Shown: positions 17,667 through 26,573, counted from the first letter of the stretch. The stretch is DNA of 64,000 nt from Vibrio hangzhouensis (GCF_900107935.1 NZ_FNVG01000012.1:1-64000), one strand, 5' to 3'. Translations and numbers: made by a program. The notes: generated by a model not told the origin, from the letters alone.

Positions 17667-18371
17667 ATGAATCAAACCGTGAGTGCCAACCAATTAAGGT
17701 GGACAACAAATCTGTCTGCTGAACTGTCTGATGAATTGATTTCGGTCGCTAAGCGTATAACAACTGAGAAACTCTGTCTTGACAGTACAAACCTCATTAA
17801 CCGAGGCATTAATTTTGTAGAAAGGGGCACTCTGGCGATATGTATCCAGACACCGAACCTGAAAACCGCCAACTGTCTGCTTGTAGGTCAAGACGGTTGG
17901 TTCGGGAACTATATTGAGCCAAGTGCGTCACTATTGCCGTTCATTTTTGTGGAAATTGAGCCTTGCACCATCATTCATTTCAATAATGAACGACTGCGTT
18001 CAATTTGTTCTCGAAACAATGAAATCTACAAATGGTTTTATTCGCTGACCTTTGAATCGAGAGAAAAGTGGCTACAAAGCCAGCTAATTAATAGCGCAAA
18101 CATTACTGAACGAGTGGTTTATCAGCTAATAGAAATTTTGGCTCACATTAAAGATAAACACTTTCCGATTGAGATATCGGTCTCTCAACAACAACTCAGT
18201 GACATGACTGGTATCGCGCGACAAAGAGTCAATGAGGTTTTGAAAGATCTCGAAAGAAATCATTTAGTTAAATTGTATCGAGGAAAAATAAATATTGAGT
18301 CTCCTCATTTGCTTGGCAATTATTTGAATAACATTGACCTGAGTATCAGGGATCCTCGTCAATTCATTTAA
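17667..18371 (+). CDS. Crp/Fnr-family transcriptional regulator
   Basis: The 234-residue protein has a cyclic-nucleotide-binding-type beta-roll (about residues 20-130), a dimerisation helix and a C-terminal winged HTH (SQQQLSDMTGIARQRVNEVL, about residues 172-191). The Fnr four-cysteine cluster is absent: the few Cys residues are scattered, so an Fe-S sensor is unlikely. The cAMP-binding RxS phosphate cassette is also not evident. The ligand is therefore unknown. The Shine-Dalgarno GAGGT supports the ATG. The downstream hypothetical/lipoprotein pair could be its target. Confidence 0.82.
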   Translation: MNQTVSANQLRWTTNLSAELSDELISVAKRITTEKLCLDSTNLINRGINFVERGTLAICIQTPNLKTANCLLVGQDGWFGNYIEPSASLLPFIFVEIEPCTIIHFNNERLRSICSRNNEIYKWFYSLTFESREKWLQSQLINSANITERVVYQLIEILAHIKDKHFPIEISVSQQQLSDMTGIARQRVNEVLKDLERNHLVKLYRGKINIESPHLLGNYLNNIDLSIRDPRQFI

Positions 18372-18476
18372 TAACTTCGTCCAGCCACTGGAAGTCGTCA
18401 TTCACTACCAGTGAAAATATTAATCTTAAACATAATCGGGCTCTGCCTGAGAAATGAGCACAACTGTAGGTCTAAC

Positions 18477-18860
18477 ATGCCGTTTATATATGCCGTAAAA
18501 ATTAATACCGATAGCCAAGATGATGTGAATAAGAAGTTTCGCACCAATAACCTAGAGGGTGAAGTGATCGTTGATCATTTGGGCAATGTTTACATCTGCC
18601 CTCAATTGAGTACCAAGAAGTGGAAGTTCTATCCAAAATCCAGTCAATTGATTGTTCGTCAGGATGAACGTTGGAATTCGGTGATCGAAAAAACGCTGCT
18701 ATTTATGGAAGCTCATTACTCCGTGGTGGTCGAAAACCGCACCCCCACTTGGATAAACATCAGCCAGCCTTTTCGCTGCCCCAAAATGGCGCTGTATGTA
18801 AAAAGTTACGATTTAAGCCGCGGTTCTTTTTATTCCGATTTGCTGAGAGACGTGTTATGA
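18477..18860 (+). CDS. Hypothetical cytoplasmic protein, coupled to a lipoprotein gene
   Basis: The 127-residue protein starts at the ATG at 18477 (MPFIYAVKINTD); an upstream in-frame GTG at 18411 is less likely because it would add an odd hydrophobic lead with no ribosome binding site. It has no signal peptide or known motif and reads like a compact alpha/beta domain rich in aromatic residues. Its stop overlaps the ATG of the downstream lipoprotein gene (ATGA), so the two are translationally coupled. Function unknown. Confidence 0.6.
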   Translation: MPFIYAVKINTDSQDDVNKKFRTNNLEGEVIVDHLGNVYICPQLSTKKWKFYPKSSQLIVRQDERWNSVIEKTLLFMEAHYSVVVENRTPTWINISQPFRCPKMALYVKSYDLSRGSFYSDLLRDVL

Positions 18861-19624
18861 GTATTCTACGCTTATTGTCTTCATCGACCTTACTTATTAC
18901 CATCAGCGCGCTAGTCGGTTGCGGAGGACACAGCTCACAAACATCGCCGGTAACGCCCACCACGTATGCCAGTATGACAATTCGCGCCTTCGATTTTGTT
19001 TACGACAAAAGTGATTTGGCTACCACTGACATCGTCGCGCGCGAGCAGTCAGGCCGAACACACGACCTGCTCAAGGACCATGCGTTATATCGCTCGAGTT
19101 CCCGAAGCAAAGCTACATTCGCCAATCTGGACGATGGTACAGCACCTGTAACCGTAGCCTTGATAGCCCGCAATTCACAGTACGAGTTGGATCAAATACA
19201 AATTGAGGCGGAGGAGGGAGCTTATTATTGGATATTTGCTTTCGGAGATTCAATGTCAGAATCCTATTCACTGTATGCTCAACGCAGGCCCGAAATCCAG
19301 CGAGTCGACGGTCTGGTACCCTTATTTATCGTCAATACGAACGATAGTCATGGCGGTCAAGCAACCAGCATCAATCTCGATCAACAGGGTTCCCTTGTCG
19401 AGTTAACTCCGCTCTCATTATCAGAGCAAATAAACCTGCCCATGAATCTGGATGATTTGGCTATCGAAGTCAAACATAACAATGAAGTTTCAGTGATGTG
19501 CGACAACCTATTAACGCGCAATCGACATATTTACGAAGAACAGCCCGTTGAGTGGAAAGATGGTGCATGGCTAGTTGTGGTGGCGCCCGAAGGTCAATGT
19601 CATCTGGTACTGATCTACGACTAG
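18857..19624 (+). CDS. Predicted lipoprotein of unknown function
   Basis: The 255-residue protein has an N-terminal lipoprotein signal with lipobox LVGC about 23 residues in. The start at 18857 overlaps the preceding stop (ATGA); the open frame extends upstream only as an overlap with the previous gene. The mature part lacks recognisable catalytic motifs and is beta-rich. It includes an early 'MTIRAFDFVYDKSDL' segment and ends in 'GQCHLVLIYD'. Envelope location is inferred from the lipobox. No family is assigned. Confidence 0.7.
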   Translation: MSILRLLSSSTLLITISALVGCGGHSSQTSPVTPTTYASMTIRAFDFVYDKSDLATTDIVAREQSGRTHDLLKDHALYRSSSRSKATFANLDDGTAPVTVALIARNSQYELDQIQIEAEEGAYYWIFAFGDSMSESYSLYAQRRPEIQRVDGLVPLFIVNTNDSHGGQATSINLDQQGSLVELTPLSLSEQINLPMNLDDLAIEVKHNNEVSVMCDNLLTRNRHIYEEQPVEWKDGAWLVVVAPEGQCHLVLIYD

Positions 19625-19645
19625 ATACTCTAAGGACGATAAGAA

Positions 19646-19756
19646 ATGCTAAGCCTGCTTTTGACGACCTGTATCGCCGTAGCTGACATTCATAAACAGT
19701 GTATCGCGCGCATGACAAATCACTTTAATCATACCGAAGTGAGCGTTGCCGAATAG
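19646..19756 (+). CDS. Possible small protein (36 residues)
   Basis: A 37-codon frame starts at ATG 19646 with AAGGA at 19632-19636. Its start is hydrophobic (MLSLLLTTCIAVADIH). It lies 21 bases after the lipoprotein gene, and its TAG sits inside the loop/stem of the following terminator hairpin. The ribosome binding site and position in the transcription unit are the only support; it could be chance. Confidence 0.3.
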   Translation: MLSLLLTTCIAVADIHKQCIARMTNHFNHTEVSVAE

Positions 19757-19765
19757 GCAACGCTC
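19741..19765 (+). terminator. Bidirectional hairpin between convergent units
   Basis: GAGCGTTGCC-GAATA-GGCAACGCTC is a perfect 10-bp stem with a 5-nt loop, sitting between the lipoprotein unit (+) and napH (-). The T-run is weak on both sides. Confidence 0.7.
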
Positions 19766-19775
19766 AGCCATTATT

Positions 19776-20630
19776 CTAATCATCCTTTACTCGTGCTAAA
19801 GATGTGCTAAATTCCAATACCTTCTCAGGGCAGACATCTATACAACGTCCGCAACTGATACAGTCCTGACTCATCACCCTACGATCCCCTTCTTTGAGGG
19901 GTTGCCTGAGCACTTCTGGTTCCGGGCATACATGATAACAGTCCATGCATTTGGTGCAGGCCTCACGTTGGGTTGCTTTTATACGGATGAGACTTTTACG
20001 GCCAATCACGCCGTAAGTTGCCCCCAACGGACACAAATGTCCACACCAGCCATGCTCAACCAGAACAAGATCCAGCAAAAAGACCAGTAGGATCAAAATC
20101 CACCCGGCTCCCATACCAAACACCAAACCCCGGTGCAGTGACGCAACGGGATCGACCCATGCCCACAGCAAAGAGCCCGAAACCGCACTTCCTAGAAGAA
20201 TCACTGGGATCAACCAATAGCGAATTTTAGGTGACCATTTAAAGCTGGCTTTTAGGTTGAGCTTACGTCTCAACCAACCAGCAGCATCAGTCACGACATT
20301 GAGGGGGCAGACCCAGGCACAGAAAGCACGAGGCGCAAGCAGTGCATAAAACACAATGACAATTGCTACCCCGATAAGAGCATTGACTTCCGGCCAGTGG
20401 CCCGTGGCGAGCGTCTGCAGCACCAATAAGGGATCACTTAAGGGAATGGTATTAAACAGCATACTTGACGACAAGTTGCCAGTGAGGATTCCCCACGTTG
20501 GCCCCATCATAAACAGCCCCATAATGGCAAATTGACACGCCCGACGGAGGATGAGAAAGCGATGCGCCCTCCACCAGCCCAACTCACGAATTGCGTCATT
20601 TCCGGCATTCTTTGCAAGATTTTTAGCCAT
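19776..20630 (-). CDS. napH: NapH-type ferredoxin/quinol dehydrogenase membrane subunit
   Basis: The 284-residue polytopic membrane protein has four main hydrophobic helices, conserved CxxxCP motifs on the cytoplasmic side ('CAWVCPLNV', 'GHLCPLGA') and two C-terminal [4Fe-4S] motifs (CTKCMDCYHVCP and CISCGRCIDVCP). With NapG it forms a quinol dehydrogenase that can feed electrons to periplasmic nitrate reductase through NapC/NapB. Start and stop of napG/napH overlap by one base (TGATG), so they are coupled. No napA, napB, napC or napD lies nearby, so the partner reductase is elsewhere or different. Confidence 0.88.
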   Translation of the reverse strand: MAKNLAKNAGNDAIRELGWWRAHRFLILRRACQFAIMGLFMMGPTWGILTGNLSSSMLFNTIPLSDPLLVLQTLATGHWPEVNALIGVAIVIVFYALLAPRAFCAWVCPLNVVTDAAGWLRRKLNLKASFKWSPKIRYWLIPVILLGSAVSGSLLWAWVDPVASLHRGLVFGMGAGWILILLVFLLDLVLVEHGWCGHLCPLGATYGVIGRKSLIRIKATQREACTKCMDCYHVCPEPEVLRQPLKEGDRRVMSQDCISCGRCIDVCPEKVLEFSTSLARVKDD

Positions 20631-21406
20631 CAGTTTTTACCCCCATCATTGATGCGAATATGCTCACTTGGCGCAATTTCCGGCGTTTCGGGGAAGGTAC
20701 CATCCCGAAGCTCAACTTGCTCTTCCCAACCCAATCGATAATGATCGCCCATATAACCTTTAGCGAGTTCAATCGGAACAACTTTAATCACCGGAACTTC
20801 GGTCACGCAGGCTTGCTCACACTTGCCACAGCCGGTACAGGCATCAGAATGCACTGTAGGAATGAGTTTGGCATGATAGCCAGTCCGCTGGTTACGGATT
20901 GACTCCAGGGTAATGGCCTTATCAATGAGTGGGCAGACGCGATAACATACGTCACATCGTAACCCTTGCCAGTTGAGACATTCTTCATGATCAATAAGGA
21001 CCGCGAGCCCCATGCGTGAATCGTCAATATTAGTGAGCGAATGATCGAGCGCGCCACTCGGGCAGGCTACCACGCATGGAATGTCTTCACACATTTCGCA
21101 AGGAATGTCCCGAGCAGTAAAGTATGGGGTACCGGAGGCCACCGGAGAAAGCAAAGTAGCCAGCTTTAACGTATCGTATGGACATGCCTGAACGCACAGG
21201 CCGCACCGCAGGCAGGCCTGGTCAAACTTATTCCCTTCCAACGCACCTGGAGGACGAATAGGAACACCGCCACTGGTCTTGGCTTGTCCCTGTTTGGATT
21301 GTAAACCCAATACCGTAGCAGCGGCACCAACACCAACAGCGGTTCTGGCAGCATCGCGCAGAAAGCGACGGCGACTTTCCGAAGAAATCTTACTTTTATT
21401 CGACAT
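20630..21406 (-). CDS. napG: NapG-type periplasmic ferredoxin
   Basis: The 258-residue protein has a twin-arginine signal ([11 protein letters not shown]) and four Fe-S cluster motifs, including [35 protein letters not shown] and [11 protein letters not shown]. This is the standard NapG/MauM ferredoxin layout: four [4Fe-4S] clusters exported folded by Tat. The ATG at 21406 is preferred because AAGGA lies 8 bases upstream; the longer frame would begin with GTG. A near-perfect FNR box precedes the gene, indicating anaerobic induction. It pairs with NapH downstream. Confidence 0.9.
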   Translation of the reverse strand: MSNKSKISSESRRRFLRDAARTAVGVGAAATVLGLQSKQGQAKTSGGVPIRPPGALEGNKFDQACLRCGLCVQACPYDTLKLATLLSPVASGTPYFTARDIPCEMCEDIPCVVACPSGALDHSLTNIDDSRMGLAVLIDHEECLNWQGLRCDVCYRVCPLIDKAITLESIRNQRTGYHAKLIPTVHSDACTGCGKCEQACVTEVPVIKVVPIELAKGYMGDHYRLGWEEQVELRDGTFPETPEIAPSEHIRINDGGKN

Positions 21407-21532
21407 ACTCACATCCTTTCACCCGCAGTCAAAGGCTCTCCTAAGTATACACCCAAGTGAACGTTAAGATGCGGAGCTCAGAGTAACTGCTTAAGCAGAT
21501 ACCTAGATTGTACGCCTTAAATTAGCACCCCC

Positions 21533-21577
21533 TACTATACAAAAGGGGTATACTCAATGCCGCTTGATTCATATCAA
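21533..21577 (-). promoter_or_regulatory. FNR-dependent promoter of napGH
   Basis: TTGATTCATATCAA (21564-21577) is an exact match to the FNR consensus TTGAT-N4-ATCAA. On the minus strand a TATAGT -10 element lies at 21538-21533, which puts the FNR box close to -41.5/-44.5, the class II activator position. It lies about 125-170 bp upstream of napG. Confidence 0.85.
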
Positions 21578-21657
21578 TTCTGAATGTGAATGTGCGTCAC
21601 ATCTCTTGAAGTTTCGCGAAAAGAGAACGGCAATGTGTAGGAAAACATACCGATGGT

Positions 21658-21689
21658 AAAAAAATAGGCACAGCAAGAACACTGTGCCT
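21658..21689 (-). terminator. Intrinsic terminator after the bactofilin gene
   Basis: On the minus strand AGGCACAG pairs with CTGTGCCT (8 bp), then comes a T-run of about seven (A-run at 21658-21664 on the + strand). Confidence 0.85.
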
Positions 21690-21695
21690 GAATGT

Positions 21696-22232
21696 TTAGG
21701 CAGTTTTTTTGACTTCGGTCTTAGGGGTGGGCTTTATTGCTGGTTTAGCGGGCGCTGCTGCTGGTGCTTTTGCTGCAGTGGATGCGCTCACTGGTGCTGA
21801 TACTTTCGCTGGGGCTGATGCGCTCACTGTGGTTGACGCTTTTGCTGGCTCAGTGGTTTTTAGATTGACCACCTCCTTTTCTTGTAGTTCTGCAGTCTCA
21901 CCGAAGAACTTCCCGCCTGGCTCAATGCTGAGATTATTACTCCAGATTTTGCCTTTGACACGTCCATTGGACAGGATCTGGATATGCTCAGCATGGCAGT
22001 CTCCTTCCAACATCCCATTGACAATAAGTTGCTTGGCGAAAACCTCACCTTTTACTCTGCCAGATTCAGCCACCACCAGTGACCCTTCAACATGCACCTG
22101 ACCATCAACGGTACCGTCAACCTGGATATCGTTCTCTAATTTGAGTTTTCCGCTAATAGTACAGCCTTTGGCGATGAGAGTTGCAGCTGTTGAGCGACTC
22201 GTTGTTCCACTGTTTTTACTAAAGATTCCCAT
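21696..22232 (-). CDS. Bactofilin-family cytoskeletal protein
   Basis: The 178-residue protein has the bactofilin (DUF583) core at about residues 18-125, with repeated beta-helix turns such as 'GCTISGKLKLENDIQVDGTVDGQ' split across coils. It is flanked by a short N-terminal tail (MGIFSKNSG) and a C-terminal tail of about 50 residues rich in Ala, Lys, Pro and Thr. Bactofilins polymerise without nucleotides and localise cell-wall enzymes. The gene starts inside the M23 peptidase gene (97-base overlap, different frame), with GAGGA six bases before its ATG. This couples a scaffold to a peptidoglycan hydrolase, as in CcmA-Csd systems. Confidence 0.9.
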   Translation of the reverse strand: MGIFSKNSGTTSRSTAATLIAKGCTISGKLKLENDIQVDGTVDGQVHVEGSLVVAESGRVKGEVFAKQLIVNGMLEGDCHAEHIQILSNGRVKGKIWSNNLSIEPGGKFFGETAELQEKEVVNLKTTEPAKASTTVSASAPAKVSAPVSASTAAKAPAAAPAKPAIKPTPKTEVKKTA

Positions 22233-23089
22233 CGTATTCCTCGTTCCTTTTTAAAGATGTCTTCAAATTCGTTAACGCCCCACTCTACGAAAGGTTTCGG
22301 GTCGAGTGCCCGCCCCACAAATCGTACTTCGTAGTGTAGGTGTGGCCCTGAAGATAGACCGGTATTGCCAGAAATTGCGATCAATTCCCCTTTACGAACG
22401 AATTGACCGCTCTTCACTTTAAAGCCCTTAAGGTGTGAGTAAGAGCTTGAAAAACCGAAAGAATGCTGTAATCGAAGAAAATTGCCCGAACCTTTGCTGC
22501 TGCGACGGGTCACTTCGACAACGCCGTCCGCTGGGGCATATATTTTTGTGCCGGTATTCACGGCAAAATCAAGACCGCGATGCATTTTAATTTTCTTGGT
22601 CACAGGGTGAGTACGCTTACCAAACTTAGACGACATACGATGTTTACCCACCGGTGAGCCGCTCGGTATCTGCGTCAACATAATCATGCGAATGTTAGAA
22701 TGAATCGCTGCCGCATCCAGGCGCTCCTCCAGCTCAAATTCAGAACCATCTTCAGCCACGCCTAAGACTTTTTCCAAATCGGACAGTCGCTCGGATACCA
22801 GTGCAATACGTTCCTCACGCTGGGTCAGGTCGCTCTCAAGACTTTGCTTCAGATCTTGAAGATTCGCCAGTTCATCTCCCAAAGTCTGTGACTCATTTGC
22901 GAGCTCAGCTTGCTTAAGCTGTGCGTAATCAACCACTTTATACAAATGCTGGATGAGCAGCACGCCACTAATCACGACAATGGCACTTATCCACGCGAGG
23001 CTTTTTAAGCTGCGGCGCATGGATTTGCTTAGTTGCCAATGTTTGGAACCATTAATGGTTGATATTGAGATCGTTAACTGGTCTTTCAT
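22136..23089 (-). CDS. M23 (LytM) peptidoglycan endopeptidase, membrane-anchored
   Basis: The 317-residue protein has one N-terminal transmembrane helix (about residues 30-50), a periplasmic coiled coil (about 55-110) and an M23 zinc-peptidase domain. Zn ligands are visible in 'HRGLDFAV' (H-x3-D) and the catalytic 'HLHYEV' (HxH). The last conserved metal site is intact, so it should be active against peptide cross-links, presumably shaping the wall locally with the bactofilin encoded in overlapping frame downstream. Confidence 0.9.
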   Translation of the reverse strand: MKDQLTISISTINGSKHWQLSKSMRRSLKSLAWISAIVVISGVLLIQHLYKVVDYAQLKQAELANESQTLGDELANLQDLKQSLESDLTQREERIALVSERLSDLEKVLGVAEDGSEFELEERLDAAAIHSNIRMIMLTQIPSGSPVGKHRMSSKFGKRTHPVTKKIKMHRGLDFAVNTGTKIYAPADGVVEVTRRSSKGSGNFLRLQHSFGFSSSYSHLKGFKVKSGQFVRKGELIAISGNTGLSSGPHLHYEVRFVGRALDPKPFVEWGVNEFEDIFKKERGIRWESLVKTVEQRVAQQLQLSSPKAVLLAENSN

Positions 23090-23512
23090 CTACAGGTACT
23101 GTCTTTTCTTATCCGTAAGTGAGGGCAGCATTTTCCTTCAAGTGACATACTCTTGACTGCCTTATTACACTGAGCTTAGGGTTAATTTACGTAATAGCGA
23201 TGACAGGTACTAGTCAGAAAAAACAAGGAAATGTCAGGACGTGATGTTGTGTCAAACAATTGAGAAAAGTAATATGCTAAGTTTAACAATTCACTAAAAA
23301 GATCCGGTGTATCTACCACTAACCCCGACTTCCCCCCCTTCTCACCCAGCCCTAGAGAACAGCCGTCCCGGATCTCGATAAGGTCATGCCTCCTTATTGA
23401 AATTCTTGTCAGATATAAAGCCACATTGAGTTCATAAGTTTATGAATATTAGCTAGAAAATAACCAATGCCCTTCTAAAATTAGGATATACGGTTGTTAG
23501 GAGAGCTTTTCA
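23090..23512. other. Divergent intergenic region (423 bases)
   Basis: This spacer separates the minus-strand M23/bactofilin pair from the plus-strand ABC exporter operon and must hold both promoters. I see no convincing operator, RNA motif or real gene in it; an 80-codon open frame on the minus strand lacks a ribosome binding site and a protein-like composition. Confidence 0.5.
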
Positions 23513-24469
23513 ATGAAGCCTATGTTTCTGTTAATACTGCCACTCGTTGTGACGCTGTCCGCCTGTCAGAATGACGATAATGGTAAAGCATTGGGGACTC
23601 TTGAGCGGGACCGCATCACCTTTTCCGCGACCGCCAATGAAATCATTCGGGATCTGCCTGTCCGTGAAGGCAGTGTCGTTAAAACCGGTGATGTATTAGT
23701 ACGTTTAGATACCAAGCGTCAGCAGGCGATACTGGCTCATGCCATCGCTGAAGAGGCAAAAGCAAGTGCCTACTTACTTCGCTTAACTAATGGTGAACGC
23801 CCAGAGGACATCGCGGCGGCTCAAGCTAAAGTCGATATGGCTCAGGCCCGGCTTATCGAAGCCGAAAAAAACTACGCGCGAGCTGCGGAACTGGTGCGTA
23901 AAAAACTAGCCAGTCAGTCCCAAGAAGATCAGACACTGGCGAACCGTGATGCCGCCAAGGCCGAGCTGAGCTCCGCAACAGAGGAGTTTTCGAAACTTAC
24001 CGCAGGCTCCCGGCCAGAAGACATCACGCAGGCTGAAGCTCTTCTTGCAGCAGCAAAAGCCGATGTCGCGTTACAGACACAGCAATTGGATGAGCTGACG
24101 ATTGTCGCAACACGCGACGGGGTATTAGATAACCTTCCCTACAATCTTGGAGAACGCGTTGCTGTGGGTTCTTTTGTTGCCGTCGTTCTGGCAGACCGAA
24201 TCCCTTATGCCCGAGTTTATGTACCCTCGTCTGCCAGAGTCCACTTTGTTCCAGGACTTGAAGTCCCGGTATACGTAGATGGCTTGGAACAACCCTTAAC
24301 CGGCACAGTGCGTTGGGTGGCCTCTAATCCCTCTTTTACTCCCTATTATGCCCTCACTGAAGACGAACGCTCACGGCTGATGTATCTGGCTGAAATCGAC
24401 CTGCCCGAATCTGCTCAATACTTGCCGACCGGGGTTCCAGCACAAGTAGGTTTGGAAGGACTGAAATAA
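23513..24469 (+). CDS. HlyD-family periplasmic adaptor lipoprotein (YbhG-like)
   Basis: The 318-residue protein has a lipoprotein signal with lipobox LSAC (about residues 15-18). It has a split biotinyl-lipoyl domain around a long alpha-hairpin (Ala/Glu/Lys-rich, about residues 75-185), then a beta-barrel. This is the layout of HlyD/YbhG membrane-fusion proteins that link an inner-membrane ABC exporter to TolC. The Shine-Dalgarno AGGAG supports the start. It is the first of three tightly packed genes (gap of 0, then overlap) encoding a complete exporter. Confidence 0.85.
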   Translation: MKPMFLLILPLVVTLSACQNDDNGKALGTLERDRITFSATANEIIRDLPVREGSVVKTGDVLVRLDTKRQQAILAHAIAEEAKASAYLLRLTNGERPEDIAAAQAKVDMAQARLIEAEKNYARAAELVRKKLASQSQEDQTLANRDAAKAELSSATEEFSKLTAGSRPEDITQAEALLAAAKADVALQTQQLDELTIVATRDGVLDNLPYNLGERVAVGSFVAVVLADRIPYARVYVPSSARVHFVPGLEVPVYVDGLEQPLTGTVRWVASNPSFTPYYALTEDERSRLMYLAEIDLPESAQYLPTGVPAQVGLEGLK

Positions 24470-25396
24470 ATGACTGAGATTGCTGTATCTGCGAAAAACA
24501 TCGTTAAGAAATTCGGGGACTTTACTGCTATCAATGGTGTCAACCTTACGGTACCTAAAGGCAGCATTTACGGGTTCCTCGGGCCCAATGGGTGCGGAAA
24601 ATCGACCACGATTCGGGTGCTAACGGGATTGCTAAAACCCACCTCGGGCAACGTCAATGTACTGGGATTAGCTATCCCTAAACAGGCAGAAGCACTTCGA
24701 TTGAGAATTGGGTATATGACACAGAAATTCTCCCTGTATGACGACCTTTCTGTCGTGGAGAACCTGCAATTTATTGCTCAGATATTTGGGATGCCCCGTC
24801 ATGTTTATCAACAACGAATCGATCAGCAGTTGAGTATTTACGGGCTGACCAGATTAAAACAGCAGCGCGTCGGGGGCATGAGTGGAGGCCAAAAACAGCG
24901 ACTGTCGCTCGCTACTGCCACCATGCACCAACCCGAGTTACTGTTTCTTGATGAGCCAACCTCAGCCGTTGATCCTGAGAATCGTCGAGAATTCTGGGAG
25001 CAATTGTTTGATCTCAGTGATCAAGGGACGACGATACTGGTCACTTCCCACTATATGGATGAAGCTGAACGTTGTCACCGCCTTGCGATCATGGAAGCGG
25101 GGAAATTGCGCGCAGACGATGAACCCGAAGTGCTCATGAACAATTTGGGCGTTAACATCATTGAAGTGAAAGCCCCCAACCTTCGTAACTTAAAAGAGCG
25201 CTTACTAGCCTGTCATGAAGTTCGTTCTGCAGCTCAGCTAGGTATTCGCCTAAGGGTATTGATCTATCAGGAAGTAACGGATCCCATTCATTGGTTGCAA
25301 TATCGCTTTCCCGAGCTCGTAACGGCTGAACTTACTCCTGCCAGACCTAGTCTGGAGGATGTCTTTGTCTCGGTAACAGGGGTAGGACGACAGTGA
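24470..25396 (+). CDS. ABC exporter ATP-binding protein (YbhF-like)
   Basis: The 308-residue ATPase has Walker A GPNGCGKST (about residue 38), a Q-loop 'TQKFSLYDDL', signature 'MSGGQKQRLSLA', Walker B 'LLFLDEPTSAVDP' and the H-loop 'TSHYMDEAERC'. A C-terminal extension of about 80 residues is typical of ABC-2 type exporter ATPases. It is a single nucleotide-binding domain, unlike fused double YbhF proteins, so a homodimer is expected. It starts directly at the adaptor stop codon and overlaps the permease gene by four bases. Confidence 0.9.
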   Translation: MTEIAVSAKNIVKKFGDFTAINGVNLTVPKGSIYGFLGPNGCGKSTTIRVLTGLLKPTSGNVNVLGLAIPKQAEALRLRIGYMTQKFSLYDDLSVVENLQFIAQIFGMPRHVYQQRIDQQLSIYGLTRLKQQRVGGMSGGQKQRLSLATATMHQPELLFLDEPTSAVDPENRREFWEQLFDLSDQGTTILVTSHYMDEAERCHRLAIMEAGKLRADDEPEVLMNNLGVNIIEVKAPNLRNLKERLLACHEVRSAAQLGIRLRVLIYQEVTDPIHWLQYRFPELVTAELTPARPSLEDVFVSVTGVGRQ

Positions 25397-26493
25397 AAAT
25401 TTTCACGCGCATGAGCGCCATCATGGTTAAAGAGATCAGACAGCTTTCCAGAGATCGTATCACATTCGGTATGGTGGTGATGATCCCACTGATTCAACTC
25501 TTGTTGTTCGGCTTTGCCATGAACACCGATGTCCGTAATATCCCTATCGCGGTAGTTGACCAGAGTGAATCCGCTCCGGGCAGAATCATCGTTGAAGCGG
25601 TGAAAGTGACACAAGTAGTACAGGTCAAAGCCTACTATCCTACTGTCGAAGAAGCAGAGACTGCGATTCAGGAAGGCGTTGTCAGAGCCGCACTGATTCT
25701 GCCGGATAACCTGACTCAGCGGATTACTCATCAGGGCATTTTGGGTCAATGGCTAGTAGACGGTTCAGATACGATGATAAGCTCGGCGTTATTGGCACTG
25801 CAATCAATGCCCATTAAAGAGTTCGCTATCGCTGGCTATCATCCCAACCAAAGCAAGACCTTTGAAGCGACGTTGCTCTACAACCCCAGTCGCCGCTCTG
25901 CGGTCAATATTGTCCCTGGCCTGTTGGGGGTCATTCTCACCATGACCATGATCCTGTTCACCAGCGCCGCCATAGTTCGTGAGCGGGAACGAGGCAATCT
26001 GGAGCTGCTAATCACTACTCCCATTCATTCTATAGAGCTGATGATCGGCAAAATCGTCCCCTACATTTTTATCGGTCTGATTCAGATCTTCATCATTCTC
26101 GGGCTGGGATGGGCGATTTTCAGCGTACCTATCAACGGTCAGATCAGTCAGATATTGTTAGGCAGCATGCTTTTTATCGCTGCCAGTCTCACTTTAGGGT
26201 TAATGATTTCCACTGTGGCACAGACTCAATTGCAGGCAATGCAAATGACCGTATTTATCTTGCTCCCCTCCATTCTACTCTCGGGATTTATGTTTCCGTT
26301 TGAAGCCATGCCAGTTGCAGCACAATGGATCTCCGAAGCGTTACCCGCGACACACTTTATGCGTATGATCAGAGGGATTATATTACGGGGCGCAAATTTG
26401 GCCGATTTGTGGCGTGACGCGCTGTGGTTGGCAGGCTTTACTATCATCGGTATTGTTGTGGCAGCGATGAGGTTCAAGAAGAATCTGGATTAA
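25393..26493 (+). CDS. ABC-2 type exporter permease (YbhS/YbhR-like)
   Basis: The 366-residue permease has an N-terminal helix ('GMVVMIPLIQLLLFGFAMN'), a large periplasmic domain (about residues 45-170) and five C-terminal helices, the ABC-2/YhhJ architecture. It starts at GTG overlapping the ATPase stop (GTGA) with AGGA upstream. The conserved 'RERERGNLELLITTP' coupling segment is present. Known ybh operons carry two permeases; here only one precedes the terminator, so it may homodimerise. The substrate (drug, ion or lipid) is unknown. Confidence 0.88.
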   Translation: MKIFTRMSAIMVKEIRQLSRDRITFGMVVMIPLIQLLLFGFAMNTDVRNIPIAVVDQSESAPGRIIVEAVKVTQVVQVKAYYPTVEEAETAIQEGVVRAALILPDNLTQRITHQGILGQWLVDGSDTMISSALLALQSMPIKEFAIAGYHPNQSKTFEATLLYNPSRRSAVNIVPGLLGVILTMTMILFTSAAIVRERERGNLELLITTPIHSIELMIGKIVPYIFIGLIQIFIILGLGWAIFSVPINGQISQILLGSMLFIAASLTLGLMISTVAQTQLQAMQMTVFILLPSILLSGFMFPFEAMPVAAQWISEALPATHFMRMIRGIILRGANLADLWRDALWLAGFTIIGIVVAAMRFKKNLD

Positions 26494-26504
26494 CCCAGAT
26501 ACAA

Positions 26505-26530
26505 AAAAGCAGCACCAACGTGCTGCTTTT
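26505..26530 (+). terminator. Intrinsic terminator after the ABC exporter operon
   Basis: AAAAGCAGCAC-CAAC-GTGCTGCTTTT gives an 11-bp stem with A- and T-runs on both sides, so it can act bidirectionally for the exporter and the convergent porin gene. Confidence 0.9.
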
Positions 26531-26573
26531 CTTCAACTTACTTACCGCTGAGAGATAAGTGGTTGAGTAACGA

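Noticed and set aside
18671-18856. Upstream extension of the lipoprotein frame
   Set aside because: It overlaps the hypothetical gene and would bury the lipoprotein signal; the ATGA overlap at 18857 is the natural start.
23182-23424. An 80-codon minus-strand frame
   Set aside because: No ribosome binding site or protein-like pattern was seen in the divergent spacer.
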